Positions 1 to 11,857 of a stretch of 64,000 nt of DNA are shown piece after piece. The stretch's first letter is position 1; each line of letters starts with the position of its first letter. Source of the DNA: Liopterus haemorrhoidalis (Eukaryota > Arthropoda > Insecta > Coleoptera > Dytiscidae); NCBI GenBank assembly GCA_963971575.1, contig OZ020625.1, forward strand, positions 16,646,829-16,710,828, given 5' to 3'. The notes below the pieces were generated by a model. It had not been told where the DNA came from. It was given only the letters and a program-made list of their open reading frames with translations, and made no database searches. The translations under genes and the position numbers were made by a program.

Positions 1-157
1 AAATAAAGAAAATAAAGTGAAAAGGAAAAAAAATGTGTAAGTTTAATTTTTAAAAAGAAGAAAATAAAGTGAAAAGCAAAAAAACTGTGCCACTTTTATT
101 TTTAAATAAACAATAAACAAAAAATTGTAATAAAAATAATAAATTTCTGTTTATACA

Positions 158-913
158 CTAGATGACAAGGGAGTGTTCTGCAGGGACTGTCAATACGTTC
201 ATTTTTTTTAAAGATTCCCTACAAGTGTCTCTGAAATTTAGTGAATCTAGGATTCGTATTGTAGATTTTTGCAACACGAATCCTCTATTCCATCCAGCTG
301 ATTGACCCCAATGAATAATGCCATATTTGAGATGCAAATGGAAACACGAGAAATATAGATTTTTTAAGACTCTTTTTCTGCACTGCATTTTTAGAGATTT
401 TAATGCATATAAACAGGAGCATAACCTTTGGCAGAGATTATCTATATGAGTAGTTCGCTTTATGTTTGAGTCTATGTAGAGTCCAGGTAATTTTGTATCT
501 TTGGAGAGATTTATATTTTCACCGGCGTATGTTAGAAAATTACTTGATATTGTTTTATTATGTGATGTTTTAAAGGTAATGCAAGTTGTTTTGTCTATAT
601 TCAAAGTTAAATTATTTTTATTTGTCCAAGTATGAGTTTCAGTCATAACGGAAGCAAAGGATGTTTCCGTGTCAAGAGCAGTTTTGCATTTCGTCAGGAA
701 GTTCATATCGTCGGCAGTCATAGTTAAATTCGGAATGTTTTTAAAATAATTGGGAAGGTCATTGGAATATAGAATAAATAATGTGGGACCAAGAACAGAA
801 CCTTGTGGCACGACCATTTCCATGGGTTTATTTTTAGAGCGGTGAGTGGCATTATTGCTATTGACAATTGTGTACTGAGTTCTACCTCTCAAATAGGATT
901 TAAACCAATTCAA
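158..913 (-). pseudogene. Non-LTR retrotransposon reverse transcriptase fragment
   Basis: A 251-codon open frame covers the palm and thumb of a LINE reverse transcriptase. The motif VPQGSVLGPTLFILYSNDL is followed by TADDMNF in place of the usual YADD/FADD block, then a CR1/L2/Jockey-like C-terminal part (KYGIIHWG, RILDSLNFRDTCRES). The N-terminal RT blocks and the endonuclease are missing. An endonuclease piece of the same type lies on the same strand at 1522-2063, on the other side of a small inserted element, so the two are probably one broken LINE. The aromatic residue before ADD is replaced by T, which points to decay. Confidence 0.8.
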
Positions 914-956
914 ATGTTTAGTAATGTTGAATTTATTTTAACATAATCAGCTTTTT

Positions 957-1521
957 ACCGACCGCCAACATATATAAGGAAGGTATTGTAATCATACCGA
1001 TTTTGACATTTCGAGATTTCGATGGATCTCCACGAATTGAGGTCCCTACATAACGTTTTGACTATTTTTAAAATGATGTCAGTCTGTCTGTCTGTCCGTC
1101 CGTCCGTCTGCCTGTCTGTCTGTGTACACGTGTAGAGCAAATTCGGCTAAAAGGATTTTTATGAATCTTGATATTTAAGCTTTTGACATCAATGGCACAT
1201 GTTGATTAACTTTTGGTTAAAATCGGTTGACTAGAAATAGGAGTTTACTCGTGTCGATTTTAAGAGTTTTGCGAATATTTAACAGAAAAATATTTCGAAA
1301 AAATTTATTTAACAAAAGTTGTTATAAAGGCAATAACTAATAACTTTTATTTGAGATTTTTTTTGATAAATTTTCGAAATTATTTCTAATTGTTTATTTT
1401 TTCATACAACATTTCCATGGTGTTGATAAATAATATCTCTGTTAGAAAATATTAGGCCAAGTTATTTCTACTCTACTGCTAGAATGTATTTTATACAAGT
1501 AATTTTGTGATTGCGGTCGGT
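957..1521 (-). mobile_element. Short inverted-end element, family B (copy 1)
   Basis: This is an inverted copy of the element at 11930-12521. It opens with ACCGACCGCCA and closes with TGCGGTCGGT, giving inverted ends of about 11 bp. Inside are a TCTG/CAGA microsatellite at about 1080-1120 and the sequence reading towards GTGTACACG, both shared with the other copy. The palindromic flank CTGTGGTGGTCACAG next to the right end also occurs next to the other copies, so it may belong to the element. There is no coding capacity; a 61-codon frame here is microsatellite translation. Confidence 0.65.
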
Positions 1522-2063
1522 CCTGTGGTGGTCACAGCGGATTTTTTATACAATAAGATATCTTTAGTTTTTTCATTCAAGCATTTTAAAACTGATACAT
1601 TTAAATAAATTTCCAGTGGCGGATGATGGAGATCAACTTTAGTTAAAGGATCACTACATTCATTCACTATTACAGATTCAACATTATTTAACATCAAGTC
1701 TAAATTAAATTGTGAAAAATTGCAATATGATATACAGTCAACCAAATCGTTTGACACTGCACTACATGTATTAAAATATATATCACCACTTGCATTCCAT
1801 TGTAAATTAGGGAGATTATAATCACCACCGATAAGAAAATAATCATTGTCAGGAACCGATTCTCGAATGGCACACAATTTATTCAAAAACATGTCCTTAG
1901 CGGACTTTAAATTATCCGGGGGTAAATAGACGCGACAAACATGCAGTTTGCTTTTATAGAGAGTCATGCCTTGGTCGACTGTAATCCACATATCCTCAGC
2001 TCCACTACACCAATTATTATTTACTTGACTAGTGCACCCGTTGCCAACTGTGTTGGCAAACAC
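1522..2063 (-). pseudogene. LINE endonuclease (EEP/APE-type) fragment
   Basis: The frame carries VYLPPDN, then FLIGGDYNLPNLQW (the GDFN-type catalytic block of LINE endonucleases), then QFNLDLMLNNVES and ending DLHHPPLE, which is the catalytic-histidine region. The reading frame runs on into family B sequence at its end, so about the last 14 residues are not LINE. The first endonuclease block is missing. This is probably part of the same dead LINE as the RT fragment at 158-913. Confidence 0.75.
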
Positions 2064-2299
2064 ATCATTACCTTAATGTGGAACTTGATCCATGCCTCTG
2101 ACATCTTTCTCTAGCCATACGCCTTACTTCATTCAATTCAAATTGAATCAACTCTTAGCTCATAATTGAAAGCTGGACAAATAATGAGTATTATTCCAAA
2201 TTATTTATTCATAAACTTTTAAGATGGGAAAACGATTAATTTTTACTCACTGAATTACATTTATATTGTTAAAACTAAAAATTATTTGAAACGTTAATT

Positions 2300-3180
2300 T
2301 ATGCCTACGAAACCTTTAACATTTCTGTAGGTAATTATATTTGTATATTCTTAGAGAATAAATCTGCAAAATATTGTTCATATCGGTCAAATGCTATAGC
2401 AGTAACTAGAGTTTCTTGTTTATGCCAACGAAACCCTAGACATTTCTATATGTTATTTTAATTGTAATTTCTTAGAGAATAAATTTGCAAAATATTGTTC
2501 AAATTGGTCAAAGAATATAGGAGCATCTAGAATTTCCTGTTTATGACTACGAAACCCTAGACATTTATATATGTAATTATTTTTGTAGATTCTTAGATAA
2601 TAGAAGTATCTAGAGTCTCTTGTTTATGCCTACGAAACCTTACACATTTCTACATGGTATTTTATGCGCAGATTCTTAGAGAATAAATCTGCAAAATATT
2701 ATTCATATCGGTCGAAGAATACAGGAGTGGCTAAAGTTTCTTGTTTATGCGTACGAAACTCTAGACATTTCTATATGTAATTATATTCGTAGATTCTTGG
2801 CAAATAAATCCGCAAAATATTATTCATATCGGTCAAAGGATATAGAAGTGTTTAGAGTTTCTTTTTTGTGCCTACGAAACCCTACACATATCTATAAGTC
2901 ATTTTATCCGCAGGTTCTGCAAAATATTGTTCATATCGGTCAGAGCATTAGGAGTATCTAGAGTTTCTTGTTTATGCCTACGAAACTCTAGACATTTCTA
3001 TATGTAATTATATTTGTAGATTTTTAGAGAATAAATTTGCAAAATAATTTTCATATCGGTCAAAGCATTCTAGATTCCTAGAGAATAAGTCTGCAAGATA
3101 TTGTTCATATCGGTCACAGGATATTGGAGTGTGTAGTGTTTCTTGTTTATGGCTACGAAATCCTAGACATATCTGTATGT
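2300..3180 (-). repeat. Diverged 120-bp satellite array (inverted orientation)
   Basis: About seven diverged monomers repeat the blocks TTAGAGAATAAATCTGCAAA, ATATCGGTCAAA and GTTTATGCCTACGAAACC at roughly 120-bp spacing, with some truncated units. Read on the minus strand this is the same family as the array at 33.9-35.8 kb (core TAGGGTTTCGTAGGCATAA). No coding sequence. Confidence 0.8.
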
Positions 3181-3299
3181 ACAATAATTATATTCGAAAA
3201 CCGAGGTTAGACGATCCGTTTCGGAAAGAACGCTGGAACGGTGGAACTGGCTCTATATATATAAAATCGTAACTTAGCAACCCACTCATAAACAACGCC

Positions 3300-4215
3300 C
3301 AGCCCAAACCACTGGACCTACAATCATGAAATTTGGCGAGTATATTCCCTCTATGACGTAAGCACCCACCAAGAACGGATTTTTCGAAACTCATCTTCTA
3401 AGTGGGTGAAAAGGGGGTTAAAAGGGATAAAATGTGTCTTCACGGTTTCCTTAATATCTCTTAGGTCCAATAAGATATCGACTTGGTTTTTGCTTACGAA
3501 GGTTACTCATATAAATGTTAAAAAACTTATTTCAGGATTTTGTCCTAATCAACACCTAAAGGAGAGAATATACAATCAAGGCGAGTTATAAAACCCTTCG
3601 CATATTTTGTGTTTGTTGTGTTACAGCATTTCTTTTTGGCATATAGGTGTCTTTTTAAAATATTTAGAAAGTGTTTTGACCGCTTTATTTAAATTTCACC
3701 CCTAATGGGATAAATTGGTATTTTTTATTCGATAGAATGTTGTATAGACAGAGAAACATAAAATTCGGGGAGTATATCCCTTTTATGACTTAAGAACCCC
3801 CTAAGAAATGATTTTTCGGAAATCGACCCATAAGGGGTGAAAAGGGGTAAAATGTGTTTTGACGGATTCCTCAATATCTCTTAGGTCCAATAATATATCG
3901 CCTTGGTTTTTGGTTATAAAGATTACCCATATAAATCTTGAAAAACCTATTTCAGGGTTTTGTCCTAATCAACCCCTAAAAGGGTGAATCTACAATCGGG
4001 GAGAATTATAGAACCCGTCGTATTTCCTGTGTTGGTTGTGTTATAACATTTTTTTTTTTTGCACATAGGAGTCTTTTTAAAATATCTAGAAAGCGTTTTA
4101 ACGGTTTTTCTTAATTTCAACCCTAAGGGGTAAATTGATATTTTTTATTCGATTGAACGACCCCTAGACCTACATATAATTCGGAGAGTATATTCCTTTC
4201 GTGACGTAAGTATGG
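3300..4215. repeat. Tandem repeat with about 425-bp period
   Basis: The block GAGTATATTCCCTCTATGAC recurs in diverged form near 3340, 3769 and 4187. Between occurrences the sequence follows the same course: GTGAAAAGGGGTAAAATG, then ATCTCTTAGGTCCAATAA, then TTTTGTCCTAATCAAC. This is two full diverged units plus the start of a third. I saw no coding potential; the short open frames here have no family features. Confidence 0.75.
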
Positions 4216-4439
4216 GGGGGGGCGAAACATCTGCCCCTGCCTGCCTCCTACATCACGGCAGGCAGCTCAAGCCTGGTGCGGCAATAGTGGACTTTGGATG
4301 CTGAGGGCTAATAACTGACACATCCGAGATCATCACACTGTTACTGAACTATAATTCTTTATTTCCCCTAGGCCTTGCGGCGTTTAGGGTTTTAACTAGT
4401 ACATTTGAAAAATAATCATAATAATAATAAAATAATACA

Positions 4440-5462
4440 TTTTATGACTTTCTTTCTTCTTCTTCTTCTTCAACATTCTTCCTCCGGTGTTCCTCTCTTT
4501 CTTCCTATTTTCTTTTCGGCTTCCGTCTCCGGTCTCCTTCCTTCTTGACTCCAGTTCTTCTTCCCCTCTTTCTTCGCTTCTCTTCCCTCTTTTCTTTCCT
4601 CCTCCTTTGCCTCTCTCTTCCTTCCTGTTCTCAGTTCTGTCTTACCTCTCAACATTCCTTCTTTCTTTCGTCGAGTACTCTCACCCACCTTTCTCCCTTT
4701 CCTTCTTCACTCAACAGCTCCTTTATCTTTCTCTCCCATTTTGTCATCTTTCCACATCTTTTTGTTAGGTGTTCCAAGGATTCTTCCTCCTCTCTACACA
4801 TTCTGCATAGCCCATCCTCTGGTTTTGCCCAATACCTATTACTCCGTTCTTCATTTCCACATCTTACTCTGGCAATCCTTTTAACTCTGCCCCCTGCATT
4901 TCCTCTCCTCCCTTTCAAATATTTAGGTATTCCGACCGTCCTTATCTCTCTATACCTTTTTATATTCCTTGAATTGTCTATTCTTACTGTTCTTTCCTGT
5001 TCCTGTACCTCCTTTTCTCTCCTCTTCAATTCTTTTATTATGTTTATTCCTCCATTTCTCTTTCGCTCAGCTTCCCTTATGTCCATCCCACATCTCCAAT
5101 AGTATTCTTTCCTTGTTTCTCCCCATTCCGACAGTTTACCCTTTTGTTCTTCCTTCATTCTTTCTTCCCAGCAGTCTCTTAATATCTTTCTTCTTTCGTT
5201 CCTTGTGATTTTCTCCTCATACTTCGCCGCCCTCGCCTCGACTGCCACTCAGCTTTTCCCTCTTCATTTCCTCTCTCACTATATATCCTGGTGTAGTTCT
5301 GTCTAATCCCATAATCCATCTCATGTATCCCTCTTGTACCCTTTCTACTATCTCCCATTCTTTCCAATCAGATCTCTACTCCGTACATGAGGATACTCTT
5401 CACTATCCCGTCAAACAATTTCATCCTTCACCTGATATCGTCGTCAAACCTCCTCTCCTATG
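4440..5462 (-). pseudogene. LINE 3' fragment with C-terminal zinc-knuckle
   Basis: The minus strand reads ILMYGVEIW, a frameshift, then YMRWIMGLDRTTPGYIVREE, then a basic coiled stretch, and ends in a CCHC-type knuckle, CRMCREEEESLEHLTKRC. This is the thumb and C-terminal region typical of R1/R2/I-group LINEs in arthropods. At least two frameshifts break it, and the RT core and endonuclease are absent. The opposite strand shows long open frames only because the coding strand is rich in AAG/GAA codons. The 3' end runs into a CTT-rich tract near 4440. The upstream side is cut at 5462, right where the large foldback begins at 5471. Confidence 0.75.
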
Positions 5463-5719
5463 CTCCATAGCAGAGCTGTAAAGTAATGATTACTATTGTA
5501 ATCAGAAAGTAATTGATTATTTGATTAGATTACTTGACTACTTTAAGATTACTCAAAAGTATTCGAAAGTAATTTGAATTATTTTTAGATTACTTCTTGA
5601 TTACTTTAGATTACTTTCAGATTACTTGAAAAGAATCGAACAGTATTCGTGGATTATATCATGATTACTCCTTGATTATTTACAATTACATTACTTATCT
5701 AGAGCACTTCGGAAGTAAT

Positions 5720-6290
5720 AGTGTACAGAAATATTTAGAGTTTCGTAGGTATAATCAAGAAATTCAAAACAATCCTGGGCCCTTTAACCGTTCTGCACCA
5801 ATTTTTGCACAGTTACTCTTTAGATCCTGCTGAAGTATGGAAGCATAGAAATGTGTAGGGTTTCGTAGGTATAATCAAGATATTCAAGACAATCCTGGGC
5901 CCTTTGACCGATCAGCACCAAATTTTGCACAGTTCCTCCTTAGATCCTGCTGAAGTATGGACGCATAGAAATGTGTAGGATTTCGTAGGTATAATCAAGA
6001 TATTCAAGACAATCCTGGGCCATTTGACAGATCTGCACCAATTTTTGTACAGTTATTCCTTAGATCCTACTGAAGTAATGACGCATATAAATGTGTAGGG
6101 TTTCGTTGGTATAATCAAGAAATGCTGAGCCCTTTGACCGATCTGCACCAATTTTTGGATAGTTACTATCTTGGGCACTTCGGAAGCAATAGCGTACAGA
6201 AATTTTTAGAGTTTCGTAGGTATAATCAAGAAATTCATGACGATCCTGGGCCCTTTGCTCAATCTGAACCAATTTTTGCACAGTTACTCT
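5720..6290 (+). repeat. 120-bp satellite, left arm of foldback
   Basis: Monomers share TTTCGTAGGTATAATCAAGA, CAATCCTGGGCCCTTTGACC and TAGATCCTGCTGAAGTATGG. The last block starts at 5821, 5941 and 6061, an exact 120-bp period. About five units are present. Confidence 0.9.
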
Positions 6291-6700
6291 TTACGGAATT
6301 ATATGTAAGTAAGAAGATAGTTTTAAAATTCTTCCATAGAATTATGGGTGTTTGAATATCTGTAATCTTATCAAATATTTATGTAAACAGAAGATATGTA
6401 AAATAACGGAGAAAACATGCAAACAAGTATGTTTCAGCATAGTGTTCCTATTAATAATAACAGTGAATGAAATATATTGCGGTGAACTATATATGTTATA
6501 AAATAGTATCGGTGGAGGGCGTGGGTGGCGAGTCATACTTTGGATACAGGGTGCAGCTGCAGCTGCGTGCGCCCGGCAGGTAAGTGTCTTGTCATGTCTT
6601 TGTCTTCACGTGGCCTTTCACTGAGGGAGACGGCGGGCGGCGTGTTACAGGGTAGTGGTGAGCGCACCGAGAGCCAATTCCGGGTATGCTCACCATGCGC
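6291..6700. other. Single-copy centre of the foldback
   Basis: The stretch between the two satellite arms is not repeated in the window. Its first half is A+T-rich; 6510-6700 is clearly richer in G+C (GCAGCTGCAGCTGCGTGCG, GAGACGGCGGGCGGCG). A 76-codon plus-strand frame at 6525 runs out into satellite and has no recognisable features. I assign no function. Confidence 0.6.
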
Positions 6701-8940
6701 AGGTAACTGTGCAAAACTTGGTGCAGATCGGTCAAAGGGCCCAGGATTGTCTTAATATCTTGATTATACCTACGAAACCCTACACATTTCTATGCGTCAT
6801 TACTTCAGCAGAATCTAATGAGGAACTGTGCAAAATTTGGTGCAGATCTGTCAAATGGCCCAGGATTGTCTTGAATATCTTGATTATACCTACAAAATCC
6901 TACAAATTTCTTTGCGTCCATACTTCAGCAAGATCTAAGGAGGAACTGTGCAAAATTTGGTGCTGATCGGTCAAAGGGCCCAGGATTGTCTTAATATCTT
7001 GATTATACCTACGAAACCCTACACATTTCTATGCGTCATTACTTCAGCAGAATCTAAAGAGTAACTGTGCAAAAATTGGTGCAGATCGGTCAAAGGGCCC
7101 AGGATTGTCTTGAATATCTGGATTATACCTACGAAACCCTACACATCTCTATGCGTCATTACTTCAGCAGGATCTAAAGAGTAACTGTGCAAAAATTGGT
7201 GCAGATCGATCAAAGGGCCCCGGATTGTCTTGAATATCTTGATTATACCTACAAAATCCTACAAATTTCTTTGCGTCCATACTTTAGCAAGATCTAAGAA
7301 GGAACTGTGCAAAATTTGGTGCTGATCGGTCAAAGGGCCCAGGATTGTCTTAATATCTTGATTATACCTACGAAACCCTACACATTTCTATGCGTCATTA
7401 CTTCAGCAGAATCTAATGAGGAACTGTGCAAAATTTGGTGCAGATCTGTCAAATGGCCCAGGATTGTCTTGAATATCTTGATTATACCTACAAAATCCTA
7501 CAAATTTCTTTGCGTCCATACTTCAGCAAGATCTAAGGAGGAACTGTGCAAAATTTGGTGCTGATCGGTCAAAGGGCCCCGGATTGTCTTGAATATCTTG
7601 ATTATACCTACAAAATCCTACAAATTTCTTTGCGTCCATACTTCAGCAGGATCTAAGGAGGAACTGTGCAAAATTTGGTGCTGATCGGTCAAAGGGCCCC
7701 GGATTGTCTTGAATATCTTGATTATACCTACAAAATCCTACAAATTTCTTTGCGTCCATACTTCAGCAAGATCTAAGAAGGAACTGTGCAAAATTTGGTG
7801 CTGATCGGTCAAAGGGCCCAGGATTGTCTTAATATCTTGATTATACCTACGAAACCCTACACATTTCTATGCGTCATTACTTCAGCAGAATCTAAAGAGT
7901 AACTGTGCAAAAATTGGTGCAGATCGGTCAAAGGGCCCAGGATTGTCTTGAATATCTGGATTATACCTACGAAACCCTACACATCTCTATGCGTCATTAC
8001 TTCAGCAGGATCTAAAGAGTAACTGTGCAAAAATTGGTGCAGATCGGTCAAAGGGCCCCGGATTGTCTTGAATATCTTGATTATACCTACAAAATCCTAC
8101 AAATTTCTTTGCGTCCATACTTTAGCAAGATCTAAGAAGGAACTGTGCAAAATTTGGTGCTGATCGGTCAAAGGGCCCAGGATTGTCTTAATATCTTGAT
8201 TATACCTACGAAACCCTACACATTTCTATGCGTCATTACTTCAGCAGAATCTAAAGAGTAACTGTGCAAAAATTGGTGCAGATCGGTCAAAGGGCCCCGG
8301 ATTGTCTTGAATATCTTGATTATACCTACAAAATCCTACAAATTTCTTTGCGTCCATACTTCAGCAAGATCTAAGGAGGAACTATGCAAAATTTGGTGCT
8401 GATCGGTCAAAGGGCCCAGGATTGTCTTGAATATCTTGATTATACCTATGAAATCCCACACATTTCTTTGCGTCCATACTTCAGCAAGATCTGAGGAGGA
8501 ACTGTGCAAAATTTGGTTCTGATCGATCAAAGGGCCGAAGATTGTCTTGAATATCTTGATTATACCTACAAAATCCTACACATTTCTATGCGTTATTACA
8601 TCAGCAGGATCTAAGGAGTAACTGTGCAAAATTTGGTGCAGGTCTGTCAAATGGCCCAGGATTGTCTTGAATATCTTGATTATACCTACGAAATCCTACA
8701 CATTTCTTTGCGTTCATACTTCAGCAGGATCTAAGTAGTAACTGTGCAAAATTTGGTGCAGATCTGTCAAATGGCCCAGGATTGTCTTGAATATCTTGAT
8801 TATACCTACGAAATCCTACACATTTCTATGCGTCCATACTTCAGCAGGATCTAAAGAGTAACTGTACAAAAATTGGTGCAGAACGGTTAAAGGGCCCAGG
8901 ATTGTTTTGAATTACTTGATTATACCTACGAACTCTAAAT
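6700..8940 (-). repeat. 120-bp satellite, right arm of foldback
   Basis: About 18 to 19 monomers repeat GTGCAAAATTTGGTGC, GATCGGTCAAAGGGCCCAGG and GATTATACCTACGAAACCCT, at 120-bp spacing (for example 7441, 7561 and 7681). Variant types alternate (CCTACGAAACCCTACACATT versus CCTACAAAATCCTACAAATT), which suggests multi-monomer higher-order units were amplified together. Confidence 0.9.
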
Positions 8941-9251
8941 ATTTCTGTACACTATTACTTCCAAAGTTCTCTAGATAAGTAAAGTAATTGTAAATAATCA
9001 AGGAGTAATCATGATATAATCCACGAATGCTGTTCGATTCTTTTCAAGTAATCTAAAGTAATCAAGAAGTAATCTAAAAATAATGCAAATTACTTTCGAT
9101 TACTTTTGAGTGATCTTAAAGTAGTCAAGTAATCTAATCAAATAATCAATTACTTTCTGATTATTTGTAATGGTAATCAAGAATATTTGAGTACGATTAC
9201 TCGAGTAATCGTAATCAAAATGTAGTCGTAATCTAATTTTACAGCTCTGGT

Positions 9252-9403
9252 TGTAAGCATAATTAAATGTTATTATTAAATGAAACAATTGTTATGATTT
9301 ATTTTGTCTATTTTTAATATTATTAACGAGGACAATATTAAAAATAGACAAAATAAATCATAACAATTGTATCATTTAATAATAACATTTAATTATGTTT
9401 ACA
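9252..9403. repeat. Perfect-looking hairpin (inverted repeat)
   Basis: Arms of about 70 bp mirror each other around a spacer of about 12 bp near 9320-9332. The left arm runs CATAATTAAATGTTATTATT onward and the right arm ends AATAATAACATTTAATTATG. There are only one or two mismatches. It abuts the right end of the foldback. Confidence 0.85.
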
Positions 9404-9501
9404 ATTAAGAACAAGCAGTTAGGAATTATACAGAAACAGAAAAACAATAGCTAGCAGAAATAATTATTTATTAAGTAGACTACCATATAACATAATATTC
9501 A

Positions 9502-9675
9502 CTAATACTTAATATTTATGGACACTTCCATGGACAAGCCATCCAATTTTGGATTTCCAATGTTCCTCATCCACGTTTTATACAATTCTGGAGCCACACG
9601 TGTCTTCGGGTTTGGAAAGCGATATCTTGTAGGTTCATTACTATCACACCCCAAAACAAAGCATTTAATACCCAT
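9502..9675 (-). pseudogene. THAP-domain fragment
   Basis: From ATG at 9675 the minus strand encodes 57 residues beginning MGIKCFVLGCDSNEPTRYRF, then PNPKT and LYKTWMRNIGN. A C-x4-C pair, an aromatic plus FPNP and a conserved W are the N-terminal half of a THAP (C2CH) DNA-binding domain, as in P-element transposases and host THAP proteins. The second C-x2-H pair is absent: a stop follows at 9502 with no clear splice donor before it. I read it as a truncated copy. A lone first exon is possible but unsupported. Confidence 0.6.
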
Positions 9676-9808
9676 TTTCCGAATTGAACAATGAAATTAT
9701 AAAATTACAGAAGACGATTTTGACACTAATTACAGATTTTGACGCTAATGACAGAAGCCGTAACAGGCAACATCCTGTCATGCACATAGCTATAGCGACT
9801 GGGGCGCT

Positions 9809-10159
9809 ATTCGTGTTGGGTTATTGAACGTAATATGGTTTTCGTCTTGCCATTAGAGTTTCACCCCCCTGCAGTGCACCTATGACAAATTCGAGTACTG
9901 ACCAAATAAAACCAGTAGCTTCAGAACAAAACCAATGCTCGCAAGAAGTAAATTCTCAGTTTACACTATCAAATTCAAAAATAAATAAATTTGAAAACAG
10001 GTAATTAGGCACAGATTCAGGACCCTTTATTGTTTATATTGAATCGAACGATTTAAATATTGGCATGTTACACCCCACAGTTTTAGGGAAAAAAATTCTA
10101 ATAAATAACCCAAATTTGAAACACAATATAACTAATATTACTAAAGTTAGTAAAAAAAT
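9809..10159 (+). pseudogene. LINE-1 family ORF1 5' fragment, duplicate 1
   Basis: This is one of two copies, apparently identical over 351 bp (the other is 10372-10722). It opens with 5' UTR sequence, then ATG near 9892 starting MTNSSTDQIKPVASEQ, with an in-frame stop after about 40 codons. After the stop the frame continues as LGTDSGPFI and NDLNIGMLHPTVLGKK, matching ORF1 of the LINE at 17.9 kb (LGTDSGPFIVNIESNDLN). It is truncated and dead. Confidence 0.8.
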
Positions 10160-10371
10160 CAGCTGTGGCCACCACAGGACCGACCGCCATCGTAAAGTAC
10201 TTATATAAAATACATTCTAGCAGCAGAGTACAAATAACTTGGCCTAATATTTTCTACGAGAGATATTATTTATCATGACCATGGAAACGTTACATATAAG
10301 TATGAAAAAATTGAGACTTGGAAAAAATATCGAAAAATTTTACAAAAATTGTTCGAAACCCAACACGAAAA
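10160..10371 (+). mobile_element. Family B element, truncated copy
   Basis: It begins CAGCTGTGGCCACCACAGGA, then CCGACCGCCATCGTAAAGTA, identical to the start of the copy at 11911. It follows that copy for about 160 bp and then diverges. The last 20 bp, with the first bases of the next LINE fragment, form a small palindrome (CCCAACACGAA / TTCGTGTTGGG). Confidence 0.7.
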
Positions 10372-10722
10372 ATTCGTGTTGGGTTATTGAACGTAATATG
10401 GTTTTCGTCTTGCCATTAGAGTTTCACCCCCCTGCAGTGCACCTATGACAAATTCGAGTACTGACCAAATAAAACCAGTAGCTTCAGAACAAAACCAATG
10501 CTCGCAAGAAGTAAATTCTCAGTTTACACTATCAAATTCAAAAATAAATAAATTTGAAAACAGGTAATTAGGCACAGATTCAGGACCCTTTATTGTTTAT
10601 ATTGAATCGAACGATTTAAATATTGGCATGTTACACCCCACAGTTTTAGGGAAAAAAATTCTAATAAATAACCCAAATTTGAAACACAATATAACTAATA
10701 TTACTAAAGTTAGTAAAAAAAT
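10372..10722 (+). pseudogene. LINE-1 family ORF1 5' fragment, duplicate 2
   Basis: This is the second of two 351-bp copies that I could not distinguish by eye from 9809-10159; the offset is 563 bp. Its right edge is interrupted by a family A element instead of running straight into CAGCTGTGGCC, as the first copy does at 10160. Confidence 0.8.
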
Positions 10723-11783
10723 TGATGTGAAGTGTGAATTTTCACACATTGCAGGGTTTTGCAGGTATATAATAAGTGAAGGCGGCATGCTGAGTGTGTA
10801 GGACAAATTTTGCTTTGTAGTAACCACGGCAAAATGAACGATCTTTTTAAAATAATTTATCTTCTGTTAATCTCAGAGCTTTAAAAACAAATTTCAAGTT
10901 AAAATATTTTTTTGTTAATTTTAATTCGAATACCTAATATCATTATTTAGGTTTCTAAATAAGTGCAGTATTTTTTTTATATAACAAGGTTCATTAAGAT
11001 TTTGAAAATAGCACCTATGGCTTTCATTGGTTGTCTTAAATCATACGCTCCGCCCCTCTGGTTTCGTATAAATGACTAATAGAATGAAAATATAATTCCA
11101 ATTGGTTATTAAATTTACGCTCTTGAAAATTAAATTCAAAATTTGCTAAAATATAACTAGAATTTTAACAAATTAATTTAAACAAAATAAAAATTAAAAA
11201 AAAAAAACAAAAAAAAAATTGACTCCACAAGCTAGGAACGAACCTGCGTCGTGTATAACAAATCTGTATAGTTGGCGCGCAACATAGCCTCTAGACCACC
11301 ACACGCTTAACAACTCAGCGTGTTATATGAGTATAAGCTATATGCATCGTCAACCAAAAACACAAAAAATGCGTTATTTTCCGAAAACATAATCTGATCA
11401 AAAATTCCTGTTGTACTATTCCGGTTCACACCAATGTACATTACTTAGAATTTTTTCAGATTTTTAGTTTAAACCATCTGAGCTACAGGGTGTGGGACAA
11501 AAATTTTTTTGCACAATTTTGGCAAAAATAGCGTCAAAATAATTTATTTTGCAAAAATAAAATTTTGATCGTTAATCCACGTACTAAGGGCTTTAATTTG
11601 ATACCCTACTCAGAATTTAAAAAAAATATTTTTTTTTTCGATGAGCACATATTTGTTTATATTTTTAGGGGGATATGTTTTTTAAATGTTTTAGTATTTT
11701 TCCTATGTGCGGGTCAAAGAGTTGTATAAGCATGCCAAATTTCAACTCTCTAGGTTTAGCCGTTTGGCTACAATTTTTACCGA

Positions 11784-11857
<74 letters not shown>

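Larger units (their letters stand above)
5471..9249. mobile_element. Giant foldback element with satellite-bearing arms
   Basis: The left end CAGAGCTGTAAAGTAATGA is mirrored by a right end reading GTAATCTAATTTTACAGCTCTG. The outer ~250 bp of both arms consist of mirrored AAGTAATC-type sequence (5471-5720; 8940-9249). Inside these lie 120-bp satellite monomers, in plus orientation at 5720-6290 and in the opposite orientation at 6700-8940. A non-repeated, more G+C-rich centre lies at 6291-6700. I saw no convincing target-site duplication (CTCCATAG left, GTTGTAAG right) and no transposase frame. The terminal CAGAGCTGTAAA resembles hAT-type ends, but that assignment is inference. Confidence 0.75.

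Noticed and set aside
4487..5208. Plus-strand open frames rich in S, F, L and P
   Set aside because: They are antisense to the LINE C-terminal region on the minus strand, whose Lys/Glu/Arg codons give such shadows.
6525..6966. Plus-strand frames across the foldback centre and satellite
   Set aside because: They consist mostly of repeat translation (CLNILIIPTKPYTFLC recurs) with no coding features.
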